Below are positions 43,521 through 45,392 of a stretch of 45,392 bases of DNA, piece by piece. Numbering within the stretch: position 1 is the stretch's first letter; the number at the start of each line of letters is the position of its first letter. Location of the stretch: assembly GCA_003153235.1 (NCBI GenBank), contig PLXM01000153.1:1-45392 (forward strand), given 5' to 3'. The notes under the pieces were generated by a model, which worked only from the letters and a program-made list of their open reading frames with translations, was not told the origin of the DNA and searched no databases. The position numbers and the translations under genes are program-made. Source of the stretch: Rhodospirillales bacterium. GTDB taxonomy: Bacteria > Pseudomonadota > Alphaproteobacteria > Micavibrionales > UBA2020.

Positions 43521-44147
43521 ATGATGTCGCTAACGAAGAGTGACCACGTGTGGTCAGGCTGTGAAGCTGCCGTTCTTGAACAAAAAATCGGAGAAACAAT
43601 CATTAAAATTCTGCACTTGGAAGGCGCAGAAAAATCCTGTCCCACGAAAAGAATTTCAAAGAAAACGAGGATAGCTATTCATACCGTCAGAAAGTGGTAC
43701 AGCGCTCGGACAACTCCGTCTCTGACGTATTTTCTGATACTTGCACGGACTTATCCTTCCTTTCTCCGCATGTTTCTGGAGGCTACCGGGCATGACTACC
43801 TGATCCAGCATATCCGGCCTGAAAAACAGGAGACAAAACCGACGACGGGGCAATGCGCAAAACCGGAAGCATTCCAGAATTAAACGGAAAAAAATTTCCG
43901 CTTGCATGTCGATCTTGATCCCCGAATCGCCGGTGAACTCAACCATCGACAGCTATGGTTTTGGGGGCTGGTAAAACAGGAACAACAGGCCAGAGCATCT
44001 GCCATTTGTGCCCAGTGGCCGTCGATAACGGACCGAACGGCACGCAACGACGTGGCAAAACTGGTCAAAATGAACTTGATCCGGTTCACTGGCGTAAAAA
44101 AGCATAGGCAGTATGAAATTATGCCGTCACGACAGCAGACATTGTAA
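43521..44147 (+). pseudogene. HTH regulator of cassette B, split by an in-frame stop
   Basis: The first part (43521-43883, 120 residues) has the N-terminal helix-turn-helix (KTRIAIHTVRKWYSARTTPSL). After TAA at 43881-43883 the same frame continues to 44147 with TEKNFRLHVDLDPRIAGEL and the winged helix HRQLWFWGLVKQEQQARASAI, then RTARNDVAKLVKMNLIRF. Across the stop, PEAFQN-stop-TEKN aligns with PEAFPDVEKN of the intact regulator at 7843-8433. GGAG precedes the ATG. Either a nonsense mutation inactivated it, or two separate domains are made; restart at 43902 would require TTG. Loss of the winged helix could leave this cassette unregulated or altered. Confidence 0.75.
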
Positions 44148-44156
44148 TTGCTCGGA
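44147..44156 (+). repeat. 10-bp direct repeat with 39274-39283
   Basis: Second copy of ATTGCTCGGA, starting at the last base of the regulator stop. See the first copy for the caution about chance. Confidence 0.3.
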
Positions 44157-44192
44157 TACCAGGCTCCCTTGCGTCAAAACCTATAGTTAATA

Positions 44193-44317
44193 TATGCTCT
44201 TAAGGGCATATTAAATGGCTTAATTCGCTCTCAAAAGCAAATATATTGCATAATCTTCAAAACAATGATATGCTCTTGAAGGTATATTAAGCCACTTTAA
44301 ACGCTCTTGAGGTATAA
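44193..44317. promoter_or_regulatory. Three operator-like repeats before hipB
   Basis: TATGCTCTTAAGGGCATA (44193-44210), TATGCTCTTGAAGGTATA (44269-44286) and CGCTCTTGAGGTATA (44303-44317) are related and near-palindromic. The last covers the hipB ribosome site GAGG. Such repeats are typical for autorepression by HipB with HipA. Confidence 0.65.
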
Positions 44318-44318
44318 A

Positions 44319-44660
44319 ATGACAGCCCGTAATCCCCTTCTTTCCGCTCCCCCTTACCCAGTTGAGCAAGCTCTTAAAAAGCTCGGTGCAGACATACGCA
44401 CGGCACGGCTGAGACGTAATCTGACGGTTGCAGAAGTAGCGCAAAAAATCGGCGCCGGGCCGCGCGCCATTGCAGATGCAGAGAAAGGGAAGCCTTCCAC
44501 CAGCATCGCGGTCTATGCCGCCATGCTTTGGGCGTTCGACCTGCTCGACCAACTCAAGCAAGTCGCCGATCCCGGCAAGGATGAGGAAGGTAAAATCCTG
44601 GTACGCGCAAAAGGACGCAGCCGCGCTCGTACCAGTGGGGATTTGAACAATGACTTCTAA
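44319..44660 (+). CDS. hipB: HipB-like XRE antitoxin
   Basis: 113 residues with an XRE helix-turn-helix, IRTARLRRNLTVAEVAQKIG then GPRAIADAEKGKPSTSI (about 30-65), and a basic disordered tail. As antitoxin it would bind the HipA-like kinase and repress the operon through the repeats upstream. ATG 44319 has GAGG six bases before it; an in-frame TTG at 44307 would lie within an operator repeat and is not preferred. It overlaps hipA by 11 bp. Confidence 0.8.
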   Translation: MTARNPLLSAPPYPVEQALKKLGADIRTARLRRNLTVAEVAQKIGAGPRAIADAEKGKPSTSIAVYAAMLWAFDLLDQLKQVADPGKDEEGKILVRAKGRSRARTSGDLNNDF

Positions 44661-45392
44661 TACCCAGCCGACAGAATGTTTCGTATACATCACCCTGCCG
44701 GGACAAACCGTGGCTGTGACCGCAGGGCGATTTGAGCTGCGCCCTGACATGCCTTTAGGCCGATTCGTTTATGGGCGTAGCTACCTTGAAAACAAAGATG
44801 CTGTGCCGCTTGACCCGATAGAACTAAAACTGGCACCTCGCGTCTATGAGACCACAGCGCTTGGCGGTATATTTGGTGCATTACGGGATGCTGGGCCAGA
44901 CTATTGGGGGCGCCGTGTCATCGAGCGCCATGTCAGGAAATCTCCTTTAAGCGAAATAGATTACCTTCTGCATTCTTCGGATGATCGCGCAGGAGCGCTT
45001 GGCTTTGGGCTTGGGCAAAAGCCTCCCGCGCCGCGCCGGGAGTTTAACAAAACGATCGATCTGGCAAAACTACAAGAAATCGCCGACGCCATCGTCAAGG
45101 ATGAAGAGTTACCCGCAGGTGACACCGCCGCCCAGATCGAAGAATTAATGCTGGTCGGCACCTCTATGGGCGGTGCCAGACCAAAGGCTGTAGTTGAGGA
45201 TAAAGACGGTCTTTGGATCGCTAAATTCAACAGGGGCGACGACAAATGGAATACTGCCAGAGTGGAACACGCCATGCTCGTGCTGGCGCGTGCATGCGGC
45301 ATTGCCGCAGCTGAAAGCAAAATCGTGTCAGTTGCAAAGCGTGATGTGCTGCTCGTAAAGAGATTTGACCGTGAAAAAACAAAAGACGGTTA
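44650..45392 (+). CDS. hipA: HipA-like serine/threonine kinase toxin, 3' end missing
   Basis: Partial gene: 247 residues visible, open to the window edge. N-terminal HipA domain (FVYITLPGQTVAVTAGRFEL, then RRVIERHVRK) and the start of the kinase core, SMGGARPKAVVEDKDGLWIAKF, the glycine-rich loop and Lys of HipA proteins, followed by EHAMLVLARACGI and LLVKRFDRE. HipA kinases phosphorylate tRNA synthetases and cause growth arrest; here it pairs with hipB. The active-site Asp lies beyond the window, so integrity cannot be judged. Confidence 0.85.
   Translation, partial: MTSNTQPTECFVYITLPGQTVAVTAGRFELRPDMPLGRFVYGRSYLENKDAVPLDPIELKLAPRVYETTALGGIFGALRDAGPDYWGRRVIERHVRKSPLSEIDYLLHSSDDRAGALGFGLGQKPPAPRREFNKTIDLAKLQEIADAIVKDEELPAGDTAAQIEELMLVGTSMGGARPKAVVEDKDGLWIAKFNRGDDKWNTARVEHAMLVLARACGIAAAESKIVSVAKRDVLLVKRFDREKTKDG

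Larger units (their letters stand above)
7843..44150. mobile_element. Composite island bounded by mirror-image recombinase/ParB cassettes
   Basis: Two gene-for-gene copies of one cassette face each other at 7843-12602 and 39312-44147 and enclose nuclease, restriction, signalling, HEPN/RhuM and Zorya cargo. Each copy contains a divergent regulator, a Ser-less recombinase, a large serine recombinase, two ParB-like proteins and a conserved non-coding tract. The recombinases are nearly identical by eye, while the regulators and second ParB proteins differ more. That suggests two related elements rather than one recent duplication. Two UmuC genes also mirror each other inside. Boundaries are inferred; no att sites have been proven. 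Confidence 0.6.

Noticed and set aside
7843-44150. Simple composite transposon with identical terminal copies
   Set aside because: The two heads have diverged regulators and ParB proteins and encode serine recombinases, not DDE transposases; no short terminal inverted repeats were seen.

Overview
The window reads as a defence-rich accessory island of an alphaproteobacterium. Three things point there: two GTTC-N7-GTTC LexA boxes of the alphaproteobacterial type upstream of Y-family polymerase genes, RepB-type ParB proteins, and a CheB/CheR-fused histidine kinase. Base composition looks moderate. No rRNA, tRNA or CRISPR array was seen.

Layout. (1) 1-4180: a broken GIY-YIG gene, an XRE regulator with a palindromic operator, a strong promoter with a long foldable leader, and a phage-derived trio (ParB-domain DNA methyltransferase, DUF5681 protein, terminase large subunit). 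(2) 4284-7846: four tightly packed genes: a PD-(D/E)XK protein, a DUF2779 protein (Cas4-like nuclease fused to a DEDD exonuclease), a DUF6884 protein and a GIY-YIG-like protein. (3) 7843-12602: 'head' cassette A: a divergent HTH regulator, then an overlapping operon of a Ser-less small serine recombinase, a large serine recombinase, a ParB-like protein and a RepB-type ParB, followed by a conserved non-coding tract. (4) 12845-15134: a NucS-like nuclease, a regulator remnant, and an SOS-controlled UmuC gene that is truncated and rearranged. (5) 15388-19573: a CheB-CheR-PAS-PAS histidine kinase whose receiver domain is cut off by a frameshift. (6) 19861-28047: a type III restriction-modification operon with an SNF2 helicase and a membrane coiled-coil protein. 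(7) 28169-30218: a three-gene operon (HEPN-like, RhuM-like, membrane protein) that I do not recognise as a named system. (8) 30263-31561: an intact SOS-controlled UmuC. (9) 31872-39270: a complete type I Zorya system, zorABCD. (10) 39312-44147: head cassette B, the mirror image of A, with the same gene order and the same non-coding tract. (11) 44193-45392: hipBA, with hipA cut by the window edge.

The main observation is the mirror symmetry. Both halves read inward as regulator / Ser-less recombinase / large serine recombinase / ParB / RepB-like ParB / conserved non-coding tract / defence cargo / LexA-controlled UmuC. In A the cargo is a PD-(D/E)XK nuclease; in B it is Zorya. I infer a family of serine-recombinase elements with a fixed head, a variable defence slot and an SOS polymerase tail. 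Two divergent members seem to have landed tail to tail and trapped further defence genes between them. ParA, conjugation and replication genes are absent, so what the ParB pair does is open.
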